64,000 nt of DNA from Desulfurobacteriaceae bacterium (GCA_027051905.1 JALUGO010000011.1:1-64000); one strand, 5' to 3'. Shown: positions 1-8,606, numbered from the stretch's first letter. Notes: generated from the letters alone by a model not told the origin. A program made the numbers and translations.

Positions 1-252
1 TCAGCAATCTCCTTAGCTGTCTTTGATATTCAGGAACATCTGACAGTTTTAGAACAGTTCAAGGCTGATTACTACAGATTCAAGGTCTCAGCTTCTGAGA
101 AGCTTTCAAATCATGAAGAAAGAATCTCGCTAAATGAACAAAAACTTTCTGACCACGAATTAGCGATTCTTGAGACCTCAGCAGCCTTTGGCGATCAAAT
201 ACTTCAGAACTCTTTAGAAATAGGACTCTTAAAACAATACATAGGAGGTTAA
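1..252 (+). CDS. C-terminal fragment of a phage structural protein (partial)
   Basis: Frame 1 is open from the window edge to a TAA at 250-252, giving the last 83 residues of a protein whose start lies outside. The fragment is rich in Glu, Lys, Leu and Ser with heptad-like spacing (for example KLSDHELAILETSAAFGDQ), suggesting an alpha-helical or coiled-coil tail. The following gene starts 2 bases after its stop and its Shine-Dalgarno lies in the last codons of this frame, so the two are co-translated. No family can be assigned from the fragment. A phage tail or baseplate-associated role is inferred only from the downstream beta-helix and hydrolase genes. Confidence 0.6.
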   Translation, partial: SAISLAVFDIQEHLTVLEQFKADYYRFKVSASEKLSNHEERISLNEQKLSDHELAILETSAAFGDQILQNSLEIGLLKQYIGG

Positions 253-253
253 C

Positions 254-1072
254 ATGGGGCTCAATTTGGCTGAGATTCAGCAGAAGTTAGACCGACTAAT
301 TCAGAATATGTCGGAACAGAACAGGCGTGCATATCAAATCTTCTACGATCCAACTCCTCAGGATGTAACCTTACCGCAGTTAGACGAAAACGGCAACCTT
401 GTAAACGTAACTATCCCAAACAGGGCAAAGATAAAAGCGCAGGTAGACAACTTCATAGCCGGGGCGGAGACGAATATAAAAGGTTGGTGGGTTCAAAACT
501 ACAATGTGTCTTCCATTGACGAATTGGTAAATGCAATCAATGATACTCCATTTGGAGGATTAGTAAACATCTATCTTCAAAATGACATTACAATTGATAG
601 AGATATAGATATTTCAGGAAAGCAAGTATTTATTCATGGAGATGGGCATAAGTTATCAGTTAACACTTTTAAAGTAAAAGATACCAATAATACAGTTGTT
701 GGAACGGGAATTTTTAATATACATGCTGTTCATCCTGCTTTAATCCACTTTCACAGTATTACTATTGATTTACCTGCAATATCTTCCACTGGAAATGGAA
801 ATCAGTGGTTCTGGAATGCCCGAAGAGTCTTTATACAACTTGGAAATCCTAACGCAGGAATTGGATTCTACGGTTGTGCTTTTGCTTTTAGCACGATCAA
901 TGTTGGTGATAATGTATACGTTGTAGGCAGGGGAAATGCAGGAACAAACAATTATCCTGCAAACGGATTCGTCATAGCTGGAACTTACGGCACTACCGTC
1001 AATTTAGACCCAGACGGAGATGGTTCTAATACAGGCAATGGATTCTCTATTAACGTTCAAGAAATAATTTAA
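254..1072 (+). CDS. Phage tail fibre/structural protein with likely beta-helix fold
   Basis: 272 residues; ATG preceded by AGGAGG at 5-base spacing. Residues 1-75 are polar and helical (NLAEIQQKLDRLIQNM), then from about residue 77 comes short alternating hydrophobic strands with Asn/Gly turns (VNIYLQNDITIDRDIDISG, KQVFIHGDGHKLSV), the pattern of a right-handed parallel beta-helix as in tail spikes and pectate-lyase-like folds. There are no recognisable catalytic residues. It sits in a same-strand cluster with a helical protein and a peptidoglycan-hydrolase-like gene, which supports a prophage tail or receptor-binding module. The fold call is from pattern only; a specific receptor or host range cannot be read from it. 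Confidence 0.55.
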   Translation: MGLNLAEIQQKLDRLIQNMSEQNRRAYQIFYDPTPQDVTLPQLDENGNLVNVTIPNRAKIKAQVDNFIAGAETNIKGWWVQNYNVSSIDELVNAINDTPFGGLVNIYLQNDITIDRDIDISGKQVFIHGDGHKLSVNTFKVKDTNNTVVGTGIFNIHAVHPALIHFHSITIDLPAISSTGNGNQWFWNARRVFIQLGNPNAGIGFYGCAFAFSTINVGDNVYVVGRGNAGTNNYPANGFVIAGTYGTTVNLDPDGDGSNTGNGFSINVQEII

Positions 1073-1084
1073 GGAGGTGTTGCT

Positions 1085-1624
1085 ATGTTTATTACTTTTG
1101 AAAAAGATGGGAAACTGTATAAAAATTTTGATATTTCAAATGAAAGAACAAGACAGCAACTGATAGAGCAAGGGATAAATGTAGAGGATATCGCAAAAAA
1201 TGCGTTAAAGAGGGATATATCCCAAGCTACCGATTCCTTCATTCAACAAAAGCTCCAGGAGATAGATGAGGATCTTCCTGATCTAATCAGTGAGAAGTCC
1301 TATCTTGAAGGAGTTTTCGCTTCCCAGGGAATATCTCCTGAGCAGGTCAGAAATGAAACAGTATTAGTGATATTAGGCAAAAAAACTGTGGAACAGGCTA
1401 TTACAGCCCTTTCTATCCCTGACGACCTGAAAAAGGATTTTGAAAGAGCTGTTGAAATTGCTCGCATAATCGCTTGGAAGGAGTCCATCTGGAGAGCTGA
1501 AGAAAAACTTGAATCCCAGATAGATAATATGACTCTTGAACAGCTCCTTCAGCTTGACGTGAAAGCTTTGTGTGAAGAAGCGTATAAGCAAATACCCTTA
1601 GAGGTCTCAGGTGAAACCTCTTAA
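1085..1624 (+). CDS. Hypothetical helical phage protein
   Basis: 179 residues; ATG after a good AAGGAGG. The N-terminus (MFITFEKDGKLYKNFDI) resembles a short beta-hairpin, the remainder is predicted helical, acidic and soluble with no Cys pattern or membrane segment. Its 3' end overlaps the next gene by 14 bases, so the pair is probably translationally coupled. I do not recognise a family. Position between a beta-helix protein and a cell-wall-hydrolase-like gene suggests a tail-assembly, chaperone or lysis-accessory role, but this is inference from location. Confidence 0.55.
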   Translation: MFITFEKDGKLYKNFDISNERTRQQLIEQGINVEDIAKNALKRDISQATDSFIQQKLQEIDEDLPDLISEKSYLEGVFASQGISPEQVRNETVLVILGKKTVEQAITALSIPDDLKKDFERAVEIARIIAWKESIWRAEEKLESQIDNMTLEQLLQLDVKALCEEAYKQIPLEVSGETS

Positions 1625-2096
1625 GTTTGTGAACTTTGACGGAATGAGTTTTTTTTCTAAAGGCATCAAGTTTTGGACACGTTCAAAAGACTCTCATTCG
1701 GCTGTTTTAGATGAAGAAAAAGGCTGCCTCATAGAAGCGTGGGGCAACCTTCCCCATGTTCATTGGAGATACTCTGATTTTTCAGCTCATACGCCGGGGA
1801 CGCCATATGAAGTGTGGGAACTGCAAGTAGAAGATGAACAATATGAAAAAGCAATACACTTCTACCGCTGGCTTGCAGACAGAAAATTCCCTTACAACTA
1901 CCTCGGAGTTATTGGCTTTGTCCTTCCGTTTTTTACCAGCAACGGTGGGTTCTTCTGCTCTGAAGGTTGCTGGGAAGGACTTGTGTTTGCTGGGATAGCA
2001 CCCAAGGATATTCCTGGTTGGAAAGTTTCACCTGACAGATTCAAAGAACAGATTGAGCTTTTAGGAGCTCGTCTCGTTAAAAAGAGTAGAACTTAA
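1611..2096 (+). CDS. Permuted NlpC/P60 (YiiX/LRAT-like) cysteine hydrolase
   Basis: 161 residues with a GTG start inside the preceding gene. A histidine near the N-terminus (SKDSHSAVL, H29) precedes a cysteine in FFCSEGCWEG (C116). This His-before-Cys order is the arrangement of circularly permuted NlpC/P60-type papain-like hydrolases such as YiiX/YebB, not canonical NlpC/P60 where Cys comes first. Such enzymes cleave amide or ester bonds in peptidoglycan or lipids. As the last gene of the phage-like cluster it could serve in cell-wall penetration or lysis. There is no signal peptide or holin neighbour. The fold class is moderately secure, the substrate unknown. Confidence 0.6.
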   Translation: MKPLKFVNFDGMSFFSKGIKFWTRSKDSHSAVLDEEKGCLIEAWGNLPHVHWRYSDFSAHTPGTPYEVWELQVEDEQYEKAIHFYRWLADRKFPYNYLGVIGFVLPFFTSNGGFFCSEGCWEGLVFAGIAPKDIPGWKVSPDRFKEQIELLGARLVKKSRT

Positions 2097-2114
2097 CCTT
2101 CAAAATCTAACAAA

Positions 2115-2167
2115 TATCACTCAACTTAATTTTAACGTATCACTCACTGTGTATCACGATTTATCAC
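2115..2167 (+). repeat. TATCAC direct repeats next to the element end
   Basis: TATCAC occurs four times, at 2115, 2138, 2152 and 2162. The first two copies extend to TATCACTCA, a 9-base direct repeat 23 bases apart. They lie in the 227-base non-coding stretch between the last phage-like gene and tRNA-Thr. Clusters of short direct repeats beside an attachment site are typical of arm-type integrase or accessory-factor sites; that role is inference. The rest of this gap holds one large hairpin (separate entry) and no gene I can support. Confidence 0.45.
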
Positions 2168-2237
2168 ACCATACAGGAAAAATGGAACACCCCAGATTTC
2201 TAATGTTCTAATATTGATTGGGAGGCTTGAGATTGCA

Positions 2238-2284
2238 GAAATGGAACATTCAATGATATATCATTGAATGTTGTTCCATTTTTT
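2238..2284. terminator. Large imperfect hairpin followed by T-run
   Basis: The arms AAATGGAAC-ATTCAATGATA and the matching right arm TATCATTGAATGTTGTTCCATTT pair almost completely, with a 3-base bulge, and the right arm runs into TTTTTCT. This fits a rho-independent terminator for the rightward phage transcript. A further direct copy of AATGGAACA lies at 2181-2189, so the element could instead be a protein-binding palindrome. No gene lies within it. Confidence 0.5.
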
Positions 2285-2323
2285 CTCGTTTTTACATTTT
2301 ACAACATTTTTACAGCTTTCAAG

Positions 2324-2399
2324 TGGTGCTGGCGGGGGGACTTGAACCCCCGACCTGGGCATTACGAGTGCCCCGCTCTGCCAGCTGAGCTACGCCAGC
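2324..2399 (-). tRNA. tRNA-Thr (anticodon CGT)
   Basis: On the minus strand the sequence folds into a cloverleaf with acceptor stem GCTGGCG/CGCCAGC, D-arm TAGCTCAGCTGGCAGAG, anticodon stem GGGCA/TGCCC with loop CTCGTAA (anticodon CGT, reading ACG) and T-arm GGGGG TTCAAGT CCCCC. Discriminator A is followed by an encoded CCA. Its 3' end points towards the phage-like genes, the side on which integrating elements normally insert. Confidence 0.95.
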
Positions 2400-2458
2400 A
2401 TGAAAAAGCTCAGCAAATAAATTGAAACAAAGGTTCAACTCTGTCAAGATTTGTCAGT

Positions 2459-2713
2459 TTACTTTTGCTCTTCTTTACAGTATTTCTCAAGGAGAGAGGG
2501 AACTCCGAGTTTATGTATCAGAATTGAAGAGGGACATAGACCTGTAATGGCATAGAACATAAGCATGAAACCAACGAAAAGTGTAAAGTAGAAAAAGTAT
2601 TTATTTCCGGTTATAAGTCCCAACAGGACGCTTGCGAAGACGAAAAATCCTGCAAGGAAGGATGTTATCCTTTCAACATACCAGCTGTCAGTCTTTGCCC
2701 TGTAAATTGCCAC
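2459..2713 (-). CDS. Small two-TM inner membrane protein, DUF2892/YgaP-TM-like
   Basis: 84 residues, GTG start preceded by GGAGGGAG. It has two hydrophobic segments (about residues 16-33 and 38-57) and the end TGLCPSSILIHKLG, which matches the (T)G-x-CP motif of DUF2892/YgaP-type transmembrane domains. In other bacteria this domain is often fused to or beside rhodanese sulfurtransferases; here it stands alone. Its start overlaps the upstream gene by 26 bases, indicating co-translation. Function is unknown beyond membrane location; a role in sulfur handling would be speculation, although it suits a sulfur-reducing lineage. Confidence 0.75.
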   Translation of the reverse strand: MAIYRAKTDSWYVERITSFLAGFFVFASVLLGLITGNKYFFYFTLFVGFMLMFYAITGLCPSSILIHKLGVPSLLEKYCKEEQK

Positions 2714-3419
2714 TTTCTCCCTCCATTTCGTAAATTATTTTACAGTTAGAAGGAACCAAGTTATAGAGCTCCTCTGCACTATAAAAATTACCACCAAAGC
2801 AGGCTCCTGAAAAGTCCCCCGCAAGGTTAAAAACGAAGCCATTGTCGGAACATCCCTTTTCTTTGTCAAAGAGTTTTACAGTTGTATCGTTTCCTATCCA
2901 GCTAACGATAGCTCCAAACTTTTCAACTTTTCCTCTTCCAACTTCAACCGGAAAAATGCCTTTGACTTTGTATTCAAGGATTAATAAGCCATTGCCGCAC
3001 TGGTAAACTTTTTCGGGAGTTGTTAGTTTTCTTTCCATTAGTTGGGTATTTATAAACGGCCATTCCATAGGGTAGAACGTAAGCAGAAACACTTTCAATC
3101 CTTGGTGTGCGGATGTTACTTTGAATATAAGGGCTGGAAATGTTGCTGAGCCATTTTTGATTTTAACTATGTAAGAGGTTACAACTGGTGAAATGTTTTC
3201 TACTTGAGAGAAGACATCTGCCGGAATATTTTCATCACTGCTGTTAGTAGATAGTTTTTCTCCTATTTGTTTTTGTGAATTTTCGAGTTTATGTTCCAGT
3301 TTTTTTCCTGAAAAGTGCGCTGATGGTTTGAATGATAGCTTGTAGTAGATTAAGAACCCTAAAGAAAAAGCCGTGATAGCAGCAGATATCGCTATTACGA
3401 TGTTAAGGAACGTTCTCAT
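2688..3419 (-). CDS. Membrane-anchored protein of unknown function (possible degenerate trypsin-like fold)
   Basis: 243 residues. One N-terminal membrane anchor (about residues 5-27) is followed by a Ser/Lys-rich linker and a soluble, mainly beta-strand domain from about residue 75. Near the C-terminus the segment NLAGDFSGACFGG followed by an amphipathic helix resembles the GDSGG region of chymotrypsin-like proteases but without an evident catalytic set, so it may be a non-enzymatic relative; this is low-confidence pattern matching. It lies between a TPR lipoprotein and a DUF2892 protein with overlaps on both sides (17 and 26 bases), so the three are probably one envelope-associated operon. 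Confidence 0.5.
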   Translation of the reverse strand: MRTFLNIVIAISAAITAFSLGFLIYYKLSFKPSAHFSGKKLEHKLENSQKQIGEKLSTNSSDENIPADVFSQVENISPVVTSYIVKIKNGSATFPALIFKVTSAHQGLKVFLLTFYPMEWPFINTQLMERKLTTPEKVYQCGNGLLILEYKVKGIFPVEVGRGKVEKFGAIVSWIGNDTTVKLFDKEKGCSDNGFVFNLAGDFSGACFGGNFYSAEELYNLVPSNCKIIYEMEGESGNLQGKD

Positions 3420-4224
3420 TTAACTCTTCAAGCTCCCTTCTGGCTTCTGCTGAAAGAGGACTTGCTGGTTTAAGTTTAATACATTTTTTTAAAAGCCTTA
3501 TGCCCTGTTCTTTTTTTCCTTCATGTAAGTATATTTTACCAAGGTTGCAGTATGGCTCCTGAATGTTCGGGTGGAGTTCTATAAGTTGGTAGTATATCTC
3601 TTTCGCCTTTTCGATATTTCCTTCCTTCTGTAGCAGTTCTGCAAGTTTGAGATAGGCCGGGACAAAGTCAACGTTGTTCCTTATGGCAAAAATGAGCTCC
3701 TTCTTGGCCTTCTCTGTATTTCCTTCTTTTTCGTCAAGAAGGGCAAGTCTGTAATAGGCCACTTCAGGAGTGAGGTAAAGCGGATTGGAAAGTGCCTTTA
3801 AATAGAACTCCCTTGCTTTACTAAGATTGCCTTTTTCTTCATACAGAATTCCCAAGTTAAGCCAGGCTTCTGAAAAGTCTGGTTTCATGGAAATTGCTTT
3901 TCTAAGGAAGCGTTCTGCTTTGTCTAAGTCTCCTCTCTTTATGAATGCAAGGCCTATTGCGTTGTAAATTTTTGGGTCGTCAGGGGTGAGTTTTTTAGCC
4001 TTAAACAGGTAGTTAAGGGCGAGGGGAATTTCTCCCAATTCTAGGTAGGCTATTCCTATTTGATAGTAGCCTTCAGCTTTCTCTTTTTTTGTGGGTTTTT
4101 TCTCTACTACAGGCTGTGGAGGTGGTGGGGGGGGCTGCTCCGTTTTTTCCTTTGAATTGCCCCACAAAGACATACATGAAGTTAACAAGATAGCAGTAAC
4201 TACCAGGGAGACTATTCTTTTCAT
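3403..4224 (-). CDS. TPR-repeat lipoprotein (PilF/NlpI-like architecture)
   Basis: 273 residues. The signal sequence ends in the lipobox LTSC (Cys17), predicting a lipoprotein. A proline-rich linker ([19 protein letters not shown]) is followed by about six tetratricopeptide repeats (for example [19 protein letters not shown]). Such lipoproteins scaffold envelope complexes, including type IV pilus secretin assembly (PilF/PilW) or peptidoglycan hydrolase adaptors (NlpI); the sequence alone does not tell which. The start overlaps the folE stop by 4 bases (ATGA), so it is translated with folE, although no functional link is obvious. Confidence 0.75.
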   Translation of the reverse strand: MKRIVSLVVTAILLTSCMSLWGNSKEKTEQPPPPPPQPVVEKKPTKKEKAEGYYQIGIAYLELGEIPLALNYLFKAKKLTPDDPKIYNAIGLAFIKRGDLDKAERFLRKAISMKPDFSEAWLNLGILYEEKGNLSKAREFYLKALSNPLYLTPEVAYYRLALLDEKEGNTEKAKKELIFAIRNNVDFVPAYLKLAELLQKEGNIEKAKEIYYQLIELHPNIQEPYCNLGKIYLHEGKKEQGIRLLKKCIKLKPASPLSAEARRELEELNENVP

Positions 4225-4784
4225 GATCTTCCCTTTATGAGAAAGAGAGCTTCCATTCTTGTAGGTTCGCTTCTCATGACTCCCTTAACGGAACTTGTTA
4301 CCGTATAAGATCCCGGTTTCTTTACTCCTCTCATTATCATACACAGATGTTGAGCTTCTACTATAACCATAACTCCCTTTGCTCCAAGTTTTTCCATGAT
4401 GGCGTTTGCTATCTGCTCTGTCATCCTTTCCTGAAGCTGAAGCCTCTTTGCGTAAACGTCTACAATTCGAGCCAGTTTAGAAAGGCCAGTAACTTTGTTA
4501 TCTCCTGGGATGTAAGCAACGTGGGCTTTACCGAAGAATGGAAGCATGTGATGTTCACACATAGAGTAAATAGGGATGTCCTTAACGATTATCATCTCGT
4601 CGTATTTTTCTGTAAAAAGAACGAGGTGGTTTTCCGGGGAATCTTTGTAACCTCCCAGAATTTCTTCAAACATTTTGGCAACGCGTTTTGGAGTTCCTCT
4701 GAGTCCTTCTCTATCTGGGTTTTCTCCTATTGCGATGAGTATTTCTCTGACTGCTTTTTCTATTCTTTCTCTGTCAAAAGTCAA
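4221..4784 (-). CDS. folE: GTP cyclohydrolase I
   Basis: 187 residues, the usual length. FolE converts GTP to 7,8-dihydroneopterin triphosphate, the first step of folate (and queuosine) synthesis. Zinc and catalytic motifs are visible: [20 protein letters not shown] and [13 protein letters not shown] start is chosen because GGAGG lies 8 bases upstream. It begins 3 bases after the ftsH stop. Folate genes folB and queuosine gene queH are elsewhere in this window (31.9 and 33.3 kb), so the pathway is dispersed. Confidence 0.95.
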   Translation of the reverse strand: MTFDRERIEKAVREILIAIGENPDREGLRGTPKRVAKMFEEILGGYKDSPENHLVLFTEKYDEMIIVKDIPIYSMCEHHMLPFFGKAHVAYIPGDNKVTGLSKLARIVDVYAKRLQLQERMTEQIANAIMEKLGAKGVMVIVEAQHLCMIMRGVKKPGSYTVTSSVKGVMRSEPTRMEALFLIKGRS

Positions 4785-4787
4785 CTT

Positions 4788-6689
4788 TTAAGCCTCCAGT
4801 TGTGGATTGAAATTGAAACCCTCTACACTTGGGTTATTCTTATTTTCTACCTTCGAAGAGTTTCCTCCTGATCTTCCAGAGCTTCCATTTTTAGGAGTTT
4901 CTTTAAGAAGTTCTCCATTTATTGCTTTGTCTATTTCTTCACCTGTAAGGGTTTCCTTCTCAAGGAGAGCTCTGGCCAGATTTTCGAGTTTATCCATGTT
5001 CTGTGAGAGGAGTTCTTTAGTTCTATTGTAGGTTTCAGTAATTATCCTCTTGACCTCTTTGTCTATCAGCTTTCTCATCTCTTCGCTAACAAGCTCAACT
5101 GGTTCTCCAAACTGTTCCCTAATTTTAACTGCAATTGGGCCGATTTTTTCACTCATTCCCCATTCTGCTACCATTCTCCGTGCAATTTCGGTAGCTCTTT
5201 CGATGTCGTTGCCGGCTCCTGTTGAAATAGTTCCAAGGGCGAGCTCTTCAGCAACTCTTCCACCAAACAAAACGGCAAGTCTGTCCAGCAGGTATTCTTT
5301 TGTGTATGTGTATCTGTCTTCTTCAGGAAGCTGTTGTGTTATACCTAATGCTCTTCCTCTTGGAATTATTGTGACCTTATGGACTTTGTCAGCATTGGGA
5401 AGGAGTTTTGCAACGAGGGCGTGACCGGCTTCATGGTAGGCAGTCGTTAGCTTCTCCTGGTCGGATAGAACCATGCTTTTCCTTTCAATTCCCATTGTTA
5501 CTTTATCTTTGGCTTCTTCAAAGTCTTCCATCGTTATCTTGCCGTGGTTTTTCCTTGCAGCTATGAGAGCAGCTTCATTGACTATGTTGGCAAGATCCGC
5601 TCCTGAAAAGCCAGGTGTTGAACGGGCAATTACTTCAAGGTCAACATCTTCTGCAAGGGGTTTGTTTCTGGTATGTATTTTAAGTATTTCAAGTCTTCCT
5701 TTGACGTCGGGAAGAGGAACGTGTATCTGTCTGTCGAACCTTCCAGGCCTTAGAAGGGCAGGGTCTAAGATGTCTGGTCTGTTGGTTGCGGCAATAACGA
5801 TAATTCCGTCGGAGCTCTCAAACCCGTCCATTTCAACAAGAAGCTGGTTGAGAGTTTGTTCCCTTTCGTCGTGACCGCCACTGATTCCTGCTCCTCTTCT
5901 TCTTCCTACAGCGTCTATCTCATCGATGAATACGATACAGGGAGCGTGTTTCTTTGCCTGCTCGAAGAGGTCTCTAACTCTTGAGGCTCCAACTCCTACA
6001 AACATCTCAACAAATTCAGAACCACTAACAGAGAGGAATGGAACGTTTGCCTCTCCAGCTATAGCCTTAGCAAGTAGGGTTTTCCCGGTTCCCGGGGGTC
6101 CTGCTAGGAGAACTCCTTTTGGAATTCTTCCTCCAAGCTGCTGGTATTTTTTCGGGTTTTTAAGGAAGTCAACTATTTCAGAAACTTCTTCTTTAACTTC
6201 GTCTATTCCTGCAACGTCTTTAAAGGTTACTTTGGGCTTGTTGTCTATGAAAACTTTTGCTCTGCTCTTTGCAAAGGAGAGGGCTTTGTTGCTTCCGGCG
6301 CTCATCTGTCTCATCATGCTGAGCCAGAGGAGGATGAGGAAGATCATTGGAAGCCATGAAACGAGAACTGTTATATACCATGGACTTCCTTCTTCTGGCT
6401 TAACCTGAATTTCAACGCCCTTTTCGGTCATTTTCTTTATGATGTCGTTGTAGCCGGGGGGAAGATAAGTTTCAAAGGGTTTTCCATCGGTTGTAATGCC
6501 AACTACTTTCTGTCCCTGAATAACAACTTTCTTGATCTCTCCTTTTTCAACCTGAGTAATGAACGTTGAGAAAGGTTCCTGGCTGGTTCTCAGCTGGCCT
6601 GAGTTGAAGAAGTTAAATGCAAGAATGATCATAAGAGCTATTGCAAGCCAGAGAACTACGTTCTTTCCAATTTCCTTCATTTTATCCAT
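4788..6689 (-). CDS. ftsH: ATP-dependent zinc metalloprotease FtsH
   Basis: 633 residues. It is membrane-anchored by two segments (about residues 10-28 and 105-125) flanking a small periplasmic domain, followed by an AAA+ module (Walker A GPPGTGKT, Walker [10 protein letters not shown], arginine-finger region RPGRFDRQI) and the M41 protease with zinc motif HEAGH. It degrades misfolded membrane proteins and regulators such as LpxC in other bacteria. The ATG at 6689 is chosen over an in-frame TTG at 6704 because GAGGGAG sits 6 bases before it. The start overlaps hpt by 8 bases. The tail is Ser/Gly/Asn-rich and probably disordered. Confidence 0.97.
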   Translation of the reverse strand: MDKMKEIGKNVVLWLAIALMIILAFNFFNSGQLRTSQEPFSTFITQVEKGEIKKVVIQGQKVVGITTDGKPFETYLPPGYNDIIKKMTEKGVEIQVKPEEGSPWYITVLVSWLPMIFLILLWLSMMRQMSAGSNKALSFAKSRAKVFIDNKPKVTFKDVAGIDEVKEEVSEIVDFLKNPKKYQQLGGRIPKGVLLAGPPGTGKTLLAKAIAGEANVPFLSVSGSEFVEMFVGVGASRVRDLFEQAKKHAPCIVFIDEIDAVGRRRGAGISGGHDEREQTLNQLLVEMDGFESSDGIIVIAATNRPDILDPALLRPGRFDRQIHVPLPDVKGRLEILKIHTRNKPLAEDVDLEVIARSTPGFSGADLANIVNEAALIAARKNHGKITMEDFEEAKDKVTMGIERKSMVLSDQEKLTTAYHEAGHALVAKLLPNADKVHKVTIIPRGRALGITQQLPEEDRYTYTKEYLLDRLAVLFGGRVAEELALGTISTGAGNDIERATEIARRMVAEWGMSEKIGPIAVKIREQFGEPVELVSEEMRKLIDKEVKRIITETYNRTKELLSQNMDKLENLARALLEKETLTGEEIDKAINGELLKETPKNGSSGRSGGNSSKVENKNNPSVEGFNFNPQLEA

Positions 6690-7209
6690 CCTGTTCTCCC
6701 TCAAAGTATCCTACGTAGGGTAAACCTCTGAGTGTCTCGTTTAAATCTAATCCATAACCAAAGACAAAGTAATCGGGAATTTTAAAGCCGACGAAGTCGG
6801 GGCGGAGCTCCGTCCTCTTAGGAACCTCTTTATCCAGAAGCACGCACGTTTTAACGGAGGATGCCCCTTTAGAAACCACCTCTCTGTAAGCAAATTCCAG
6901 GCTTTCTCCCGTGTCGATGATGTCGTCTACAATTAGAACTTCCCTGTCTTTCAGAGCAATTTCAGGACGATAAGTTACTTCGAGCCTCGTTTTACTTCTA
7001 CCTGAGTAGCTCTTTAGTCTGATAAAGTCCAGCTCAGCATCTATTTTAAGAGCTCTGAGAAGATCTGCTGTAAAGATCAGAGCTCCTTTAAGGATGGAAA
7101 TCACTACGATTTTATCCGTATTGAAACTTCCGGAGATCTCTTCTCCAAGCTCTTTAACCCTTTTTTTTAGGGTTTTCTCGTCTATAAGGGTCTTTATCTT
7201 TCGGCTCAA
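6682..7209 (-). CDS. hpt: Hypoxanthine phosphoribosyltransferase
   Basis: 175 residues. It salvages hypoxanthine/guanine with PRPP to IMP/GMP. The PRPP motif VLIVDDIIDTGESL is complete and ISILKGALIF matches the PPi-binding loop. Two TTG codons are possible starts; 7209 is chosen because TAGGAG lies 6 bases upstream, whereas 7215 directly abuts it. The 5' end lies about 56 bases inside tilS, and the 3' end overlaps ftsH. The order tilS-hpt-ftsH is conserved in many bacteria, which supports all three calls. Confidence 0.93.
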   Translation of the reverse strand: MSRKIKTLIDEKTLKKRVKELGEEISGSFNTDKIVVISILKGALIFTADLLRALKIDAELDFIRLKSYSGRSKTRLEVTYRPEIALKDREVLIVDDIIDTGESLEFAYREVVSKGASSVKTCVLLDKEVPKRTELRPDFVGFKIPDYFVFGYGLDLNETLRGLPYVGYFEGEQDG

Positions 7210-8509
7210 ACTCAACTCCTACAAAATCTCCTTTGATTTCCAATTCTCTCTTATACAGTTCTGGAATAAAAGTAACCTTCCCGTTGAACTCTACAACGGG
7301 AAGTGAGTTCCTGATGTGGGCAGGAACCTTCTTTTCAATGAAAAACTTCTTCAGGGGTTTTGAAAAACCTTTAAAATTCAGTCTATCCCCGGGTTTCCTG
7401 CTTCGGACAATTATACCTTTCTCCCTGAAGGAGAAAAGAGGAGCAATGGGAGTGCCTGAATTCAGTTGGAAGTTGAGGGTGTAGAGTGGGGTTTTTACGG
7501 TGGCGGGGAGCTCCCTTACTTCATAACAGAAATCCTCTCCGCGTTCTTCTTCCGGCTCAATGCACAGGTTTTTCTGTGTTTTATAGATGATGATCCCTGA
7601 ATGAAACGAAAACCTTTTAAACCCTTCCTTATCAAGGGCTTCCTTTAGTTCCTTAACGCTTTTATAGGAAAGTTCTTTGCCGGAAACCCTTTTGTAGGCT
7701 TCCCTTAAAACTTCAGACAGGAGAAAGGGGTGGAGCTCCCTTAAGACTTCAAGTGGAGCGCAGAAGGCCCCTCCTTTAAAGTAGGCAGATACCAGAGGGT
7801 TAACTTCACTCCTTATAAAGTCCTCAAGCTCTCTCAAAAGTTCTGTTTCCCTCAGAACCGTATTCTCTAAAGCCGGGTTTATTCTCTTTAGAACGGGAAT
7901 GACTTCTATCCTTATCAGGTTTCTATCGTAGTCGGTTTTCAAGTTTGAGCTGTCAACAACAAAGGGCAACTGGTTTTCCTCAGCGTATAATTCAACTTCT
8001 TCTCTCGTAACGAGGAAAAGAGGACGAACAAAAATATCCCTTTTAGGAAGAAACCCTCTTAAACCTTTAATTCCTGAGCCTTTTGTGAGGTTAAGGAGAA
8101 CCGTTTCTGTAAGATCTGAAGCTGTATGGCCAAGGGCTACACAATCTCCCTTCCACTCATTCAGAGCTTCTCTTAAAAGTTTGTATCTCTCCTCTCTGGC
8201 AACAGCCTCTACGTTCCTTCCTCCTGAAATTTCAGGTATGTTGACCCTTTTGACGATAAGTGGAACGTTCCACTCCCTACAGAGCTCCCTTACAAAGGCC
8301 TCGTCTCTTTCAGACTCCTTTCCACGAAGCATGTGGTTAACATGAACAGCTCCAACGGTAAGGTTTAGTTCATTTTTGAGGGAAAGGAGAACGTGAAGGA
8401 GAGTAACTGAGTCGGGACCTCCGGAAAGGGCTACTAGGAGACGGGAGTTTTCAGGAAATAGAGAGAACCTGGCAATTGCCCTTCTGACTTTTGACTTAAC
8501 GTTTTCCAT
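7154..8509 (-). CDS. tilS: tRNA(Ile)-lysidine synthase
   Basis: 451 residues. TilS adds lysine to C34 of tRNA-Ile(CAU) so that it reads AUA. The N-terminal PP-loop ATPase motif VALSGGPDSVTLLH lies at about residues 25-38, followed by HVNHMLRG, GHTASDLTET and a C-terminal TilS substrate-binding region (SRKPGDRL, KFFIEKKVPAHIR). The frame stays open upstream to 8608, but that extension is antisense-free overlap with tRNA-Met and is unlikely to be translated, so the ATG at 8509 is used; its Shine-Dalgarno is weak (GGCCT only). The gene begins 20 bases after the tRNA end, so a joint transcript is possible. Confidence 0.93.
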   Translation of the reverse strand: MENVKSKVRRAIARFSLFPENSRLLVALSGGPDSVTLLHVLLSLKNELNLTVGAVHVNHMLRGKESERDEAFVRELCREWNVPLIVKRVNIPEISGGRNVEAVAREERYKLLREALNEWKGDCVALGHTASDLTETVLLNLTKGSGIKGLRGFLPKRDIFVRPLFLVTREEVELYAEENQLPFVVDSSNLKTDYDRNLIRIEVIPVLKRINPALENTVLRETELLRELEDFIRSEVNPLVSAYFKGGAFCAPLEVLRELHPFLLSEVLREAYKRVSGKELSYKSVKELKEALDKEGFKRFSFHSGIIIYKTQKNLCIEPEEERGEDFCYEVRELPATVKTPLYTLNFQLNSGTPIAPLFSFREKGIIVRSRKPGDRLNFKGFSKPLKKFFIEKKVPAHIRNSLPVVEFNGKVTFIPELYKRELEIKGDFVGVEFEPKDKDPYRRENPKKKG

Positions 8510-8529
8510 AGGCCGGGTAAAAAGAAAAT

Positions 8530-8606
8530 TGGTGGCGACGGGTGGAGTCGAACCACCGACCTGGCGGGTATGAGCCGCCCGCTCTAACCACCTGAGCCAC
8601 GTCGCC
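8530..8606 (-). tRNA. tRNA-Met (anticodon CAT, probably elongator)
   Basis: The minus strand folds with acceptor GGCGACG/CGTCGCC, anticodon stem GGCGG/CCGCC with loop CTCATAC, T-arm TCGGTGG TTCGACT CCACC, discriminator A and an encoded CCA. The paired first base rules out initiator tRNA. A CAT anticodon can also be tRNA-Ile2, the substrate of TilS encoded just downstream, but the acceptor stem closely resembles bacterial elongator tRNA-Met (G1-G2-C3...A5-C6-G7), so Met is preferred. Confidence 0.9.

Noticed and set aside
4347-4871. 174-codon plus-strand frame opposite folE and ftsH
   Set aside because: Shadow frame with Phe/Cys/Tyr-rich composition.
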